Shown: positions 11,201 through 18,206, numbered from the stretch's first letter. The stretch: DNA of 34,357 nt from Richelia sp. CSU_2_1 (GCA_012034575.1 JAAUPF010000064.1:1-34357), one strand, 5' to 3'. Program-made: numbers and translations. Notes: generated by a model not told the origin, from the sequence alone.

Positions 11201-12936
11201 AAGGTGTAAATTACTTGTGCGTTCCAGATATTTACCAGCAAGGCTTCGATACTTGCTACATCGAATTATTAGAAAGATTTCAAGTCAAAGCTTACATTAC
11301 CGTCCCCATTTTCTGCGGGGAAAAACTTTGGGGCTTGCTAGCATCCTATCAAAATTCAGCTCCCCGCGAGTGGAGCGAAGCTGAAGTCAACGTCGCCGTT
11401 CATATCGGCACTCAGCTAGGAGTAGCTTTGCAGCAAGCCGAATTGCTCGCCCACACTCAAAGACAGTCAATGGAACTGATTAAATCTAAAGAAAATGCCG
11501 AAGTAGCCAACAGGGCAAAAAGCCAATTTCTCGCATCTATGAGTCACGAACTCCGCACTCCCCTGAACGCTATTCTCGGTTTTTCTCAAGTCATGGCTCG
11601 CAACAGTTCCATTACTAAAGAACAAAAAGAATATATAGAGATTATCAACCGCAGCGGCGAACATTTGCTGGAACTGATTAATGATATTTTGTCAATGTCC
11701 AAAATAGAAGCAGGCCAAATTCACCTGAACGAAAATCGTTTTGACCTCTACAAGCTCCTCAACAATCTCAAAGAAATGCTGCAATTGAAAACTGATTCCA
11801 AAGGCTTGCAGCTAATATTTGAAAAGTCAGCAAATGTGCCGCAATACGTTAAAACTGACGAAGTTAAGCTGCGGCAAGTTCTGATTAATTTGCTCGGCAA
11901 TGCGATTAAATTTACTCAGCACGGCAGCGTTACGCTGCGAGTCAGCAACCAAGCTGAAAAAAATTTTGCAACCGACAACAAATTGCAACTGTATTTTGAA
12001 GTAGCCGACACGGGACCCGGCATTTCTCCCTCCGAAATCCACACATTGTTTAAACCCTTCGTTCAAACTGAAACAGGCCGCAAATCGATGCAAGGAACAG
12101 GTCTCGGATTGCCGATCGGTCAGCAATTCGTCCGGATTATGGGAGGCGACATAGAAGTTGAAAGTGAGGTCGATCGGGGGACAACTTTTAGATTTAACAT
12201 CCAAGCTAGTTTAGCAACAGAAAGTGACGAACAAGAAAAATCTGTTGTCAGACAAGTCATCGGTTTGGAATCAGGACAGCCCAGCTATCGCATATTAATA
12301 GTGGAAGATGTAGCGGAAAATCGTCAATTGTTGCTTGAATTGCTCTCGCCGATCGGATTTGAGCTCTGTGAAGCTGCTAACGGCGAAGAAGGTGTTGCTT
12401 TGCATTCAATTTGGAAGCCCCACCTGATCTTGATGGATATGCTGATGCCGGTGATGGACGGCTACGAAGCTACGAGGTCGATCAAACAAACTCCCCAAGG
12501 CGAAAAAACAATAATTATTGCTTTGACAGCCAGTGCTTTTGAAGAGCAGCGAGCAGGTATTCTGGCTGCAGGTTGCGATGATTTTATCTGCAAACCCTTA
12601 CAGGAAGATGTACTCTTTGAAAAGATAGCACATCATCTAAAAGTGCGTTATATTTATGAAGAAGAAAATCTATCTGCTTCTCTTCGGGCCCCGCTCCCGC
12701 CTAAAATTTTAACTGCCGAGGACTTGAGTGTAATGCCCAGAGACTGGGTGGTCGATTTGTACCAAGCAGCACTTTGCGTTGACGACAGTCGCATACTCGA
12801 ACTGATCGAGCAAATTCCTGAAACCGAAAAAAATCTTGCCAGTGCTTTAACTGATTTGGTCGATAATTTTCGGATTGACATCATCATTGATTTAACTCAA
12901 GCATTTTATGACGAACGACCGCCCATCACCAGCTAA
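8233..12936 (+). CDS. Large hybrid kinase REC-PAS-GAF-PAS3-GAF-HisKA-HATPase-REC
   Basis: A 1567-residue soluble hybrid kinase. In order: receiver (Asp58), PAS (about 160-290), GAF (about 300-480), three PAS domains (about 490-870, each ending in DISDRK/DITDRK/DITERK), a second GAF (about 880-1085), HisKA (His1105 in SMSHELRTPLNAILGF), ATPase (LINLLGNAIKF, DTGPGIS, GTGLGLPIG), receiver (Asp1402 in LMDMLMPVMDG) and the C-terminal MPRDWVVDLYQAA...IEQIPE module. The second GAF carries Cys1008-Tyr1009 in DTCYIELLERFQVKA, where cyanobacteriochromes have their bilin-linking Cys. Light sensing is therefore possible but unproven. The first GAF has Ala at that position. The 3' end overlaps the cyclase gene by 29 bases, so translational coupling is likely. 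Confidence 0.94.
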   Translation: MVITKENIHILIVDDQPSNLRFLSKILTKEGYKVQRAISGEMAVNADFSSPPDLILLDVVMPGMNGYEVCEILKASDKTREIPVIFLSVLSETFHKVKAFEVGGVDYITKPFQIEEVLVRIESQLTIQQLSKQLKKQNLQLQREIEVRKQTENALRESKARLQKLAANIPGVIYQILQNSAGEFEIEYISSVCTKIYDLDLKTILESPEICLERNHPDDRQYLQETIAVSARTLEPFACEWRIVLPSGKVKWLQSNARPEKRDRGDIVWYGVLFDISDRKQAEIESAAAKAALERKIRRELLIGKITQQVRSSFQAEQIFQTAATQIGQAFSVNRCLIHTYITNPKVDIPLVAEYLEPECESIGDVSVPIWGNPHVVQMMVQDRAIASNNVDLEPLLDAVRPICRQLKVKSMLAIRTSYQGEANGAICLHQCDSYRQWTEDEIELLESVAAQVGIAIAQAKLIDRDKQRLVQLDRQNQVLQAEIRTRLRAEQALQESEAELRAIFAAMTDLVLVRDAQGRCIKIAPTGWSNLVKPASEMIGKTAHELLPKPVADTILHSIKQVLKTKESINVEYSYTTATGEVWLDAKISPLSDDSVITVARDISDRKLAESALRESQHFIQAIADSNPNLLYVYDLIEQRHVYCNRQITAILGYTVQEIQDIGTETMRKMMHPDDWLPFLKTVAKLNRSPDGEVVECQYRMKHKNGEWRWMHSWDTVFVRDNNGKAQQVLGTANDITDRKLAAEKLLESQQRISFLLQQTPIAIIELNLSLEIVTWNPAAESIFGYTQQEAIGRIGTELLAPDNRCEQLYELLSSNMNPNFSGSFNISENRTKSGRIICCEWYNTPLIDENGIPIGIAAMALDITERKQAEIALQESAMRQRAIARIIERMRQTLDLREIFNATTKELRETMKCDRVAIYRFNPDWSGEFVAESVNGNWVSLIFAQQNESNITAGSLDSKNCLVQTLNSTATEVCDTYLQETGGGGYSKGVNYLCVPDIYQQGFDTCYIELLERFQVKAYITVPIFCGEKLWGLLASYQNSAPREWSEAEVNVAVHIGTQLGVALQQAELLAHTQRQSMELIKSKENAEVANRAKSQFLASMSHELRTPLNAILGFSQVMARNSSITKEQKEYIEIINRSGEHLLELINDILSMSKIEAGQIHLNENRFDLYKLLNNLKEMLQLKTDSKGLQLIFEKSANVPQYVKTDEVKLRQVLINLLGNAIKFTQHGSVTLRVSNQAEKNFATDNKLQLYFEVADTGPGISPSEIHTLFKPFVQTETGRKSMQGTGLGLPIGQQFVRIMGGDIEVESEVDRGTTFRFNIQASLATESDEQEKSVVRQVIGLESGQPSYRILIVEDVAENRQLLLELLSPIGFELCEAANGEEGVALHSIWKPHLILMDMLMPVMDGYEATRSIKQTPQGEKTIIIALTASAFEEQRAGILAAGCDDFICKPLQEDVLFEKIAHHLKVRYIYEEENLSASLRAPLPPKILTAEDLSVMPRDWVVDLYQAALCVDDSRILELIEQIPETEKNLASALTDLVDNFRIDIIIDLTQAFYDERPPITS

Positions 12937-14947
12937 TCTTAAAGATATTCTAATAGTTGACGATACCCCGGACAACTTGCGATTGTTATCGACTATGCTC
13001 GCGTCTCACGGTTATCAAGTTAGGAAAGCTATTAACGGAAAACTGGCATTGCAAGGGGCGGAAATGGCACCTCCCGATTTAATTTTACTCGATATTAATA
13101 TGCCGGAAATGAACGGCTATGAAGTTTGCGAAAAGTTAAAACAAAACGCAATAACTCAAGATATTCCCGTAATTTTTATTAGTGCCTTAGACGATGTTTT
13201 AGAAAAAGTAAAAGCTTTTCAAGTGGGGGGAGTTGATTACATTACCAAGCCGTTTCAAGTAGAAGAAGTTTTGGCCAGGGTAGAAAGTCAACTTTCCCTT
13301 CGATCGCTCCAATGCAAAATGCAGCAGCAAGCGAAGGAACTGCACGATCGCAATACTAGATTGCAACAAGAAATCGCCGAAAGGCAGCGGGCTGAAGAAG
13401 AAATCAGATTTTTGCTGGACACGACGCGGGCGATCGGCGAAGCAGCAGATTTTCATTCAGCTTTAGAAGTAATCTTGCGCCAAGTTGGCGAAACAATTGG
13501 ATGGGATTTAGGTGAAGCTTGGATTCCCGATTCAGAAGGAATTGTCCTGCAATCCAGCCGCGGTTGGTACGCTAGCAATACAGGCATGACAGAGTTCCGC
13601 CGCCGCAGCGAAAAGCTAACATTTCCCATGAATATAGGCCTGCCGGGGCGGGTTTGGGCTTCCAAAAAATCTGAATGGGTAGAAGATATCTCCCAGGGAT
13701 ACCCGGATTTTATCCGCAGTGAAATAGCGGTTGAGATCGGATTTAAAGCTGGTTTTGGCGTGCCTATTTTGGTGGGAGAAGAAGTATTGGCAGTGCTGGT
13801 TTTTTTTAAAATTTTGCCCGCTCCCAAAGACCCCCGTTTTCTAAATATTTTTAATGTTATAGGAAGTCAATTAGGTTCTTTAATTCAGCGCAAACAAGCA
13901 GAAGAAGCACTGCGAATTGCGGAAGAAAGATATCACAGCATTGTCGAAAATGCGATGGAAGGAATTTTTCAAAGTACCCCTTCAGGACGCTATCTCAGCG
14001 CCAATCCGGCCTTGGCAAGACTGTACGGCTACGAGTCGCCGGAAGAGTTGATGTCCTGCATTAAAAATATTTCCGCCCAACTTTACGTTGACTCCGATCG
14101 CCGCCGCGAATTCGTGGCTGCTATGGAGGCGGACAATGCGGTTTCTGGGTTTGAATCTATGGTGCGCCGCAAGGACGATCGCACGATTTGGGTATCGGAA
14201 AATGTCCGGGCCGTGCGCGATTCTAAAGGCGCGCTGCTGTACTATGAAGGTACTGTTTCTGACGTTACAGAACGAAAAATCGCGCAAGAAGCGCTGAAAA
14301 TTCAACAGGAACAAAGCGAGGCTTTGCTGTTAAATATTTTGCCGAAACCGATCGCCGAACGTTTGAAGCGCGAACAAAGTACGATCGCCGACAGTTTCGC
14401 ACAAGTCAGCGTTTTATTTGCCGATATTGTGGGCTTTACCGAACTGTCTGCGAGAAAGTCTCCTACAGAATTAGTCAAGCACTTGAACGTGATTTTTTCT
14501 CACTTCGACCAATTAGCTGAAAAACACGGCGTAGAAAAAATTAAAACTATTGGGGACGCTTATATGGTAGTCGGGGGATTGCCTACGCCGAGAGACGATC
14601 ATGCCGAGGCGATCGCTAAAATGGCCCTGGGAATGCAAGAAAAAATTGCCAGATTATCGGCAGAAACTGGCGAAAAATTGGCGATTCGCATCGGTATCAA
14701 TTCCGGCCCTGTAGTTGCGGGAGTGATTGGAGTTAGCAAGTTTACTTACGATTTGTGGGGAGATACGGTGAATGTGGCGGCGAGGATGGAAGCTACGGGA
14801 TTTGCTGGCAGCATTCAAGTAACCGACGCTACTTACGAGCTTTTGAAAGGTAAATATTTGTTTGAAAAGCGCGGTCCAATCCCGGTAAAAGGTAAGGGGG
14901 AAATGGTTACTTATTGGCTCGTGGAAAGAAGGCAGTACACTTTTTGA
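12908..14947 (+). CDS. Response regulator adenylate cyclase: REC-GAF-PAS-CYCc
   Basis: A 679-residue protein that probably converts ATP to cAMP when its receiver is phosphorylated. The receiver has Asp62 in LLDINMPEMNGYEV. GAF (about 170-325) and PAS (about 335-455) follow, then a signalling helix (SEALLLNILPKPIAERL) and a class III catalytic domain. Metal-binding residues are Asp506 (FADIVGF) and Asp550 (GDAYMV). The adenine-specifying pair is Lys546 and Asp615 (DLWGDTVN), and the transition-state Asn/Arg lie in NVAARME. All catalytic residues are present. The ATG at 12908 is the only plausible start before the receiver, and it lies inside the upstream kinase gene. It is the last gene of the cluster, so cAMP looks like the output. 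A heptamer repeat begins at its stop codon. Confidence 0.95.
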   Translation: MTNDRPSPANLKDILIVDDTPDNLRLLSTMLASHGYQVRKAINGKLALQGAEMAPPDLILLDINMPEMNGYEVCEKLKQNAITQDIPVIFISALDDVLEKVKAFQVGGVDYITKPFQVEEVLARVESQLSLRSLQCKMQQQAKELHDRNTRLQQEIAERQRAEEEIRFLLDTTRAIGEAADFHSALEVILRQVGETIGWDLGEAWIPDSEGIVLQSSRGWYASNTGMTEFRRRSEKLTFPMNIGLPGRVWASKKSEWVEDISQGYPDFIRSEIAVEIGFKAGFGVPILVGEEVLAVLVFFKILPAPKDPRFLNIFNVIGSQLGSLIQRKQAEEALRIAEERYHSIVENAMEGIFQSTPSGRYLSANPALARLYGYESPEELMSCIKNISAQLYVDSDRRREFVAAMEADNAVSGFESMVRRKDDRTIWVSENVRAVRDSKGALLYYEGTVSDVTERKIAQEALKIQQEQSEALLLNILPKPIAERLKREQSTIADSFAQVSVLFADIVGFTELSARKSPTELVKHLNVIFSHFDQLAEKHGVEKIKTIGDAYMVVGGLPTPRDDHAEAIAKMALGMQEKIARLSAETGEKLAIRIGINSGPVVAGVIGVSKFTYDLWGDTVNVAARMEATGFAGSIQVTDATYELLKGKYLFEKRGPIPVKGKGEMVTYWLVERRQYTF

Positions 14948-15003
14948 AGGAAGAAGGAAGAAGGAAGAAGGAAGAAGGAAGAAGGAAGAAGGAAGAAGGA
15001 AGT
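14946..15003. repeat. Heptanucleotide tandem repeat (AAGAAGG)n
   Basis: Seven perfect copies of AAGAAGG at 14951-14999, with partial copies at each end, begin at the cyclase stop codon. Heptamer tandem arrays of this kind (STRR) are known from filamentous cyanobacteria. No gene lies in it. Confidence 0.9.
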
Positions 15004-15045
15004 TGGGTTGAGGCACGAACCCTCCGCTTCGCTTCACCCAACAAT
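15004..15045. repeat. TTGGGTTG / CACCCAACA palindromic repeat
   Basis: A short imperfect inverted repeat, with TTGGGTTG near 15004 and CACCCAACAA near 15036, lies directly before a larger element that uses the same motif. It looks like a truncated relative of that element. Confidence 0.5.
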
Positions 15046-15059
15046 ATTATAGAGTATTT

Positions 15060-15150
15060 TGTAGGTTGAGTCCCAACACAAAATCCTTCGTTTCACTCCG
15101 CCCAACAACAGTATTTTGTTGGGTTGCGCTGTCGCTTGACCCAACCTACA
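15060..15150. repeat. MITE-like palindromic element, TGTAGGTTG ends
   Basis: TGTAGGTTG at 15060-15068 faces CAACCTACA at 15142-15150, a perfect 9-bp terminal inverted repeat. Internal CCCAACAACA and GTTGGGTTG sequences form a second nested palindrome. It has no coding capacity. The form fits a non-autonomous dispersed repeat. It sits about 50 bases before the hydrolase gene and may influence its promoter or the cyclase 3' end. Confidence 0.65.
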
Positions 15151-15197
15151 TTTTTCTATTATGATGAAAGTAGTTAACGAAACTTTACAATAAAACC

Positions 15198-16088
15198 GTG
15201 ACAGCACAAGAGTTAGTACCTGCAAAGAGCTTTGACAAGCTAATTTGGACTTGGAAAGATTACAGCATTCAATATACCGTGCAGGGAAGCGGACGCCCCC
15301 TAATCTTGATTCACGGATTTGGGGCTTCGATCGGACATTGGCGGCAAAATATTCCCGTACTCGCCGCCGCCGGCTACCGCGTATTTGCCCTCGATTTGCT
15401 GGGATTCGGGGCGTCGGCAAAACCGCCGATCGATTACACTCTGGAATTGTGGGAAGAATTGCTGGCGGATTTCTGGAGGGAATTGGTACGGGAACCCGCT
15501 GTATTTGTCGGCAATTCGATCGGGGCTTTGTTGAGTTTGATGGTTGTCGCCAACCATCCCGAAATAGCTGCGGGGGGTGTCTTGATTAACTGCGCCGGCG
15601 GACTGAATCACCGGCCCGAGGAATTGAATTTGCCGCTGCGGTTGGTGATGGGGACTTTTGCTAAATTAGTTCGATCGCCCGCGATCGGTCCTTTCCTATT
15701 CAACAACATCCGCCAAAAACACCGCATCCGCAACACCCTGCGCCAAGTCTACCGCAACCCGGAAGCCATCACCGACGAACTGGTAGAACTTTTGCACGCG
15801 CCCTCCTGCGATCCGGGAGCCCAGCAAGTATTTGCTTCGATTCTCACCGCCCCACCCGGCCCTCAACCTTCAGAATTGCTGCCGAAAGTCGATCGACCGC
15901 TGTTGGTACTTTGGGGCGCTGACGATCCGTGGACGCCGATTGCGGGAAGTCGGATTTATCAAGAATTGGCCGCCAAAGGTCAAGAGGTGAAATTTGTGTC
16001 GATTCCCAATACGGGTCACTGTCCCCACGACGAACGGCCGGATGCTGTCAATTCTCTGATTTTGGATTGGCTAACCGAGGTGGAGTGA
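15198..16088 (+). CDS. Alpha/beta hydrolase, chlorophyll dephytylase (CLD1)-like
   Basis: A 296-residue single-domain alpha/beta hydrolase. Visible are the oxyanion-hole motif HGFG (39-42), the nucleophile elbow GNSIGA with Ser107, the acid in LWGADDPWTP (Asp242 or Asp243) and the catalytic His274 in NTGHCPHDERPD. The GNSIGALLSLM segment followed by LINCAGGLNHR resembles the plant plastid chlorophyll dephytylase CLD1 and its cyanobacterial relatives, which remove phytol from chlorophyll during photosystem II turnover. That assignment is from memory of the family, and other esterase or epoxide-hydrolase roles remain possible. There is no signal peptide. The start is GTG at 15198, with no clear Shine-Dalgarno. 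It is not tightly linked to its neighbours and is probably transcribed alone. Confidence 0.88.
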   Translation: MTAQELVPAKSFDKLIWTWKDYSIQYTVQGSGRPLILIHGFGASIGHWRQNIPVLAAAGYRVFALDLLGFGASAKPPIDYTLELWEELLADFWRELVREPAVFVGNSIGALLSLMVVANHPEIAAGGVLINCAGGLNHRPEELNLPLRLVMGTFAKLVRSPAIGPFLFNNIRQKHRIRNTLRQVYRNPEAITDELVELLHAPSCDPGAQQVFASILTAPPGPQPSELLPKVDRPLLVLWGADDPWTPIAGSRIYQELAAKGQEVKFVSIPNTGHCPHDERPDAVNSLILDWLTEVE

Positions 16089-16173
16089 AGCAGGGGCGAT
16101 CGAGCAAAACCCTCGATTTGGCGGGATTGTAGCTGGGTCGATCGGCTAAAATAAAAAAAAATTGTGAAATGTA

Positions 16174-16202
16174 TTGACACGTTTCGTTGAGTTGGCTATA
16201 TT
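16174..16202 (+). promoter_or_regulatory. Near-ideal sigma-70 promoter with A-rich upstream element
   Basis: TTGACA at 16174-16179 and TATATT at 16197-16202 are separated by exactly 17 bases. An A-rich tract (about 16149-16161) lies upstream and could act as an UP element. The predicted start is about 16207-16210, just before a strong hairpin. Confidence 0.8.
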
Positions 16203-16207
16203 AATGG

Positions 16208-16271
16208 ACGTGTGAGGAGCGAACCAGTAAGAGCACCGAGACGAAACACGGCCAGTCGTCGGTGCTCTTTC
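16208..16271 (+). ncRNA. Candidate small RNA, about 65 nt
   Basis: This is predicted from an upstream TTGACA-17-TATATT promoter and a downstream strong stem. GAGCACCGA at 16231-16239 pairs perfectly with TCGGTGCTC at 16259-16267, followed by a short T run, with an inner GAC/GTC pair and a GAAACA-containing loop. The 5' single-stranded part contains GTGTGAGGAG, the exact complement of the CUCCUCACAC core of the conserved cyanobacterial sRNA Yfr1. The loop is slightly reminiscent of the Yfr2 family (GGAAACA), but the match is not exact. No reading frame of useful length is present. It could be a stand-alone sRNA or the leader of something longer, since the T run after the stem is weak. Confidence 0.6.
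16229..16271 (+). terminator. Hairpin terminator of candidate sRNA
   Basis: A perfect 9-bp GC-rich stem is extended by A-T pairs at its base (AAGAGCACCGA facing TCGGTGCTCTT), with three T residues at the 3' side. The T tract is shorter than in textbook terminators, so termination efficiency is uncertain. Confidence 0.55.
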
Positions 16272-16285
16272 TGTTGGAACCAATT

Positions 16286-16334
16286 AGAAGGCAGAAGGCA
16301 GAAGGCAGAAGGCAGAAGGCAGAAGGCAGAAGGC
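16286..16334. repeat. Heptanucleotide tandem repeat (AGAAGGC)7
   Basis: Seven perfect AGAAGGC units. Like the array after the cyclase, it is a G/A-rich heptamer, but with a different unit. It lies between the candidate sRNA and the 3' end of the Uma2 gene, and the surrounding 80 bases hold no gene. Confidence 0.9.
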
Positions 16335-16414
16335 AGAAAGAAGAATCTACAGACAGCAAGCTTTATAGCAATTTCAAACTTTTAATAACGAATTGTAGCG
16401 TCAGTCCCGATCGC

Positions 16415-17035
16415 CTAAACTGCACCAGCTTGAAAAATCCGATTTGCAGTGAGATTTAAATCGGGAAAAGTTTGAGAAATAATTCGATCGTCCTCGCGAA
16501 ACTTGAGGATTTGATATTCACCATCAACTAAGTTGCAGACAGAAATCGTCGGTTGTTTGGGATTGCCAATAAAATTGCGTCCGCCCAAAGCAGCATAATC
16601 CACAATCCAATATTCCGGGATACCCATCTCCTCATAATCGGCGTATTTTACATGGTAATCGTCGCGCCAATTGGTTGAAACAACCTCAATTACCAAAGGT
16701 ATCGATGCACCCAAAGTGAGTATAGATTGTTTTTGCCATAATGTTTCGTTTGCAAGATTTGCACGATTCAACACTAATATATCGGGGAAATAGCCCGAAT
16801 CTTTTTCAGGAGGTCTAACTATCGCTTGGCGGGGGATACCGTAGGGTAATCCCAGACGTTTAATCTCAAAAGGAATTTCAATGCCAAGAAAGCTGATAAC
16901 TTCCTCATGTTCGCCTACTGGTTGTGCCATCTCAACAATATCTCCATTATGCAGTTCGTAGCGTACCGCCGAATTTTCTGGCAGCCAGTCCACAAATTCC
17001 TCGAAGTTTACGAGTTTGGGTAAAGCTTGAGTCAT
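16415..17035 (-). CDS. Uma2 family (DUF820) endonuclease-like protein
   Basis: A 206-residue protein of the Uma2/DUF820 family, which is heavily expanded in cyanobacteria and has a restriction-endonuclease-like PD-(D/E)xK fold. Likely catalytic residues are Asp85 in YFPDILVLN, Glu117 in LVIEVVS and Lys130 in YHVKYADYEEMGIPEYWIVD, all characteristic of the family. The length is typical. Its biological role is unknown. Members are often called putative nucleases without direct evidence. It stands alone on the minus strand. The ATG at 17035 is the natural start (MTQALPKLVNFEEF). Confidence 0.9.
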   Translation of the reverse strand: MTQALPKLVNFEEFVDWLPENSAVRYELHNGDIVEMAQPVGEHEEVISFLGIEIPFEIKRLGLPYGIPRQAIVRPPEKDSGYFPDILVLNRANLANETLWQKQSILTLGASIPLVIEVVSTNWRDDYHVKYADYEEMGIPEYWIVDYAALGGRNFIGNPKQPTISVCNLVDGEYQILKFREDDRIISQTFPDLNLTANRIFQAGAV

Positions 17036-17334
17036 GGTTCTTGAGAATTACCGATAAGATAAATTATAGCTTGAAAGAATCGAGATGTCTGTGGTGTTGA
17101 GATCGCACTTACAAATGTTTATAATATGATAAGTGGATCGGTCAAGAACAAAATCTGATGTAGTTTGGGAAACAATGGTCAGATGCGTGTTATCAGTCGC
17201 AAAATTCTGCGAGATTTCTGTGAAAGCCATAAAGAGTGATCGCCATTCTTTCTATAAAATCGATCGCCCTGCCATATAAAAGAGCGATCGCCCATAATAT
17301 ATGTATGGTTCTCACATTCCCCACGATTCCTGCC
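17036..17334. other. Intergenic region between divergent genes
   Basis: Between the divergent Uma2 and DUF433 genes I see only scattered GATCGC motifs and AT-rich sequence. A 60-codon minus-strand reading frame here has no recognisable features and is not called. A promoter for the rightward gene follows at 17335. Confidence 0.5.
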
Positions 17335-17363
17335 TTGACAGGCTAGTATTTTTCAGGTAAAAT
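17335..17363 (+). promoter_or_regulatory. Promoter of the DUF433/DUF5615 pair
   Basis: TTGACA at 17335-17340 and TAAAAT at 17358-17363 have exactly 17 bases between them. Transcription would start near 17370, giving a leader of about 74 bases before the ATG at 17444. Confidence 0.75.
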
Positions 17364-17443
17364 AGACATCTAATTGTCCGATTATTAACTGTTAAAATAT
17401 AACGATCGGCTCGCATAACAAAACTCACTCACAGGCTAAATTT

Positions 17444-17764
17444 ATGGTAAACGTAATTTCCGAACATATTACAATTAATCCCGGTTTCTGCGGCGGACAA
17501 CCTTGCATTACCGGACATCGAATTAAGGTACAAGATGTGGTAATTTGGCATGAGGAAATGGGAATGTCACCAGAGGAGATTATTTACCATTATCCTTCAA
17601 TTACTCTAGCTGATGTTTATGCCGCTTTGACTTATTATCACGACCATCGCGAAGAAATTAGAACGCAAATTAGAGCAGATGAAACCTTTGTCCGCGAGTT
17701 ACAAGCCGAATCTCCCTCGATCCTTCAGCAAAAATTAAAAAGCCTCAATGTCAAGAAGTCTTAA
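17444..17764 (+). CDS. DUF433 family antitoxin-like protein
   Basis: A 106-residue DUF433 protein. The signature INPGFCGGQPCITGHRI is followed by a small helix-turn-helix-like domain (MSPEEIIYHYPSITLADVYAALTYYHDH), as expected for this family. DUF433 proteins commonly sit directly before PIN-like DUF5615 genes and are regarded as VapB-type antitoxins. Here the gene overlaps the next by 17 bases, which fits coupled translation of a toxin-antitoxin pair. It probably binds and neutralises the partner and represses the shared promoter; both are inferred from the family. A well-matched promoter lies 80 bases upstream. Confidence 0.88.
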   Translation: MVNVISEHITINPGFCGGQPCITGHRIKVQDVVIWHEEMGMSPEEIIYHYPSITLADVYAALTYYHDHREEIRTQIRADETFVRELQAESPSILQQKLKSLNVKKS

Positions 17765-18083
17765 ATTGCATTTAGATGAAAATGTAAGTAATGCAATTGC
17801 GATCGGTCTGCGAAGGTATGAGATTAATGTGACGACTGCAACGGAAGCAGGCTTATTGGGCAAGCTTGATGAACTTCATGTAGAATTTGCGATGGTTGAA
17901 GGGAGAGTGATTTTTACTCAAGATGCAGATTTTTTAAGGATAAATCGAGCGGGATTACCTCACAAGGGAATTATTTACTGCCATAAAAATAGTCGATCGA
18001 TTGGAGAAATTTGGAGAAGTTTGGTAATGATTTGGGAGTATCTTGAGTTGGACGATGTGACAGGGCGCGTGGAGTTTATTTAA
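17748..18083 (+). CDS. DUF5615 PIN-like toxin candidate
   Basis: A 111-residue DUF5615 (Mut7-C/PIN-like) protein. Conserved acidic residues expected in the active site are Asp10 and Glu11 (LHLDENVS) and Asp59 and Asp61 (IFTQDADFLRI). The family is predicted to be an RNase in type II toxin-antitoxin modules; activity has rarely been tested. The ATG overlaps the 3' end of the DUF433 gene by 17 bases in another frame, so the two are almost certainly cotranscribed. The length is normal and no lesion is seen. Confidence 0.87.
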   Translation: MSRSLKLHLDENVSNAIAIGLRRYEINVTTATEAGLLGKLDELHVEFAMVEGRVIFTQDADFLRINRAGLPHKGIIYCHKNSRSIGEIWRSLVMIWEYLELDDVTGRVEFI

Positions 18084-18089
18084 AAATAA

Positions 18090-18119
18090 CGATCGTCCTT
18101 TCATGCGAAAGAGCGATCG
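18090..18119 (+). terminator. Hairpin after the toxin-antitoxin pair
   Basis: CGATCGTCCTTTC faces GAAAGAGCGATCG across a 4-base loop, a 13-bp stem with two mismatches, 7 bases after the toxin gene. There is no T tract, so it may be a stability hairpin rather than a true terminator. Confidence 0.4.
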
Positions 18120-18136
18120 CACTTATCGGTTGGGTC

Positions 18137-18206
18137 GGGCGGGTTTATTAAGATTGTTTATTAAGATTATCGGTTGGTAGCAAGAGCGATCGGCGAACCC
18201 GCGCCC
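18137..18206. repeat. GGGCGGGTTTATT dispersed palindromic repeat, copy A
   Basis: GGGCGGGTTT at the left faces GAACCCGCGCCC at the right. Inside is a 13-bp direct duplication (GTTTATTAAGATT twice, 18143-18168), then TTATCGGTTGGTAGCAAGAG. Related copies are at 25724-25791, 34127-34183 and 34311 to the window end. Confidence 0.75.

Noticed and set aside
12715..12936. Histidine phosphotransfer domain at the end of the hybrid kinases
   Set aside because: The shared C-terminal module has no conserved His in the three copies.
16141..16275. Yfr1 itself on the minus strand
   Set aside because: The CTCCTCACAC core is present on that strand, but no terminator hairpin follows directly and the strong promoter points the other way.
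17048..17230. 60-codon minus-strand reading frame upstream of the Uma2 gene
   Set aside because: No recognisable motif, and it sits in an AT-rich intergenic region between divergent genes.
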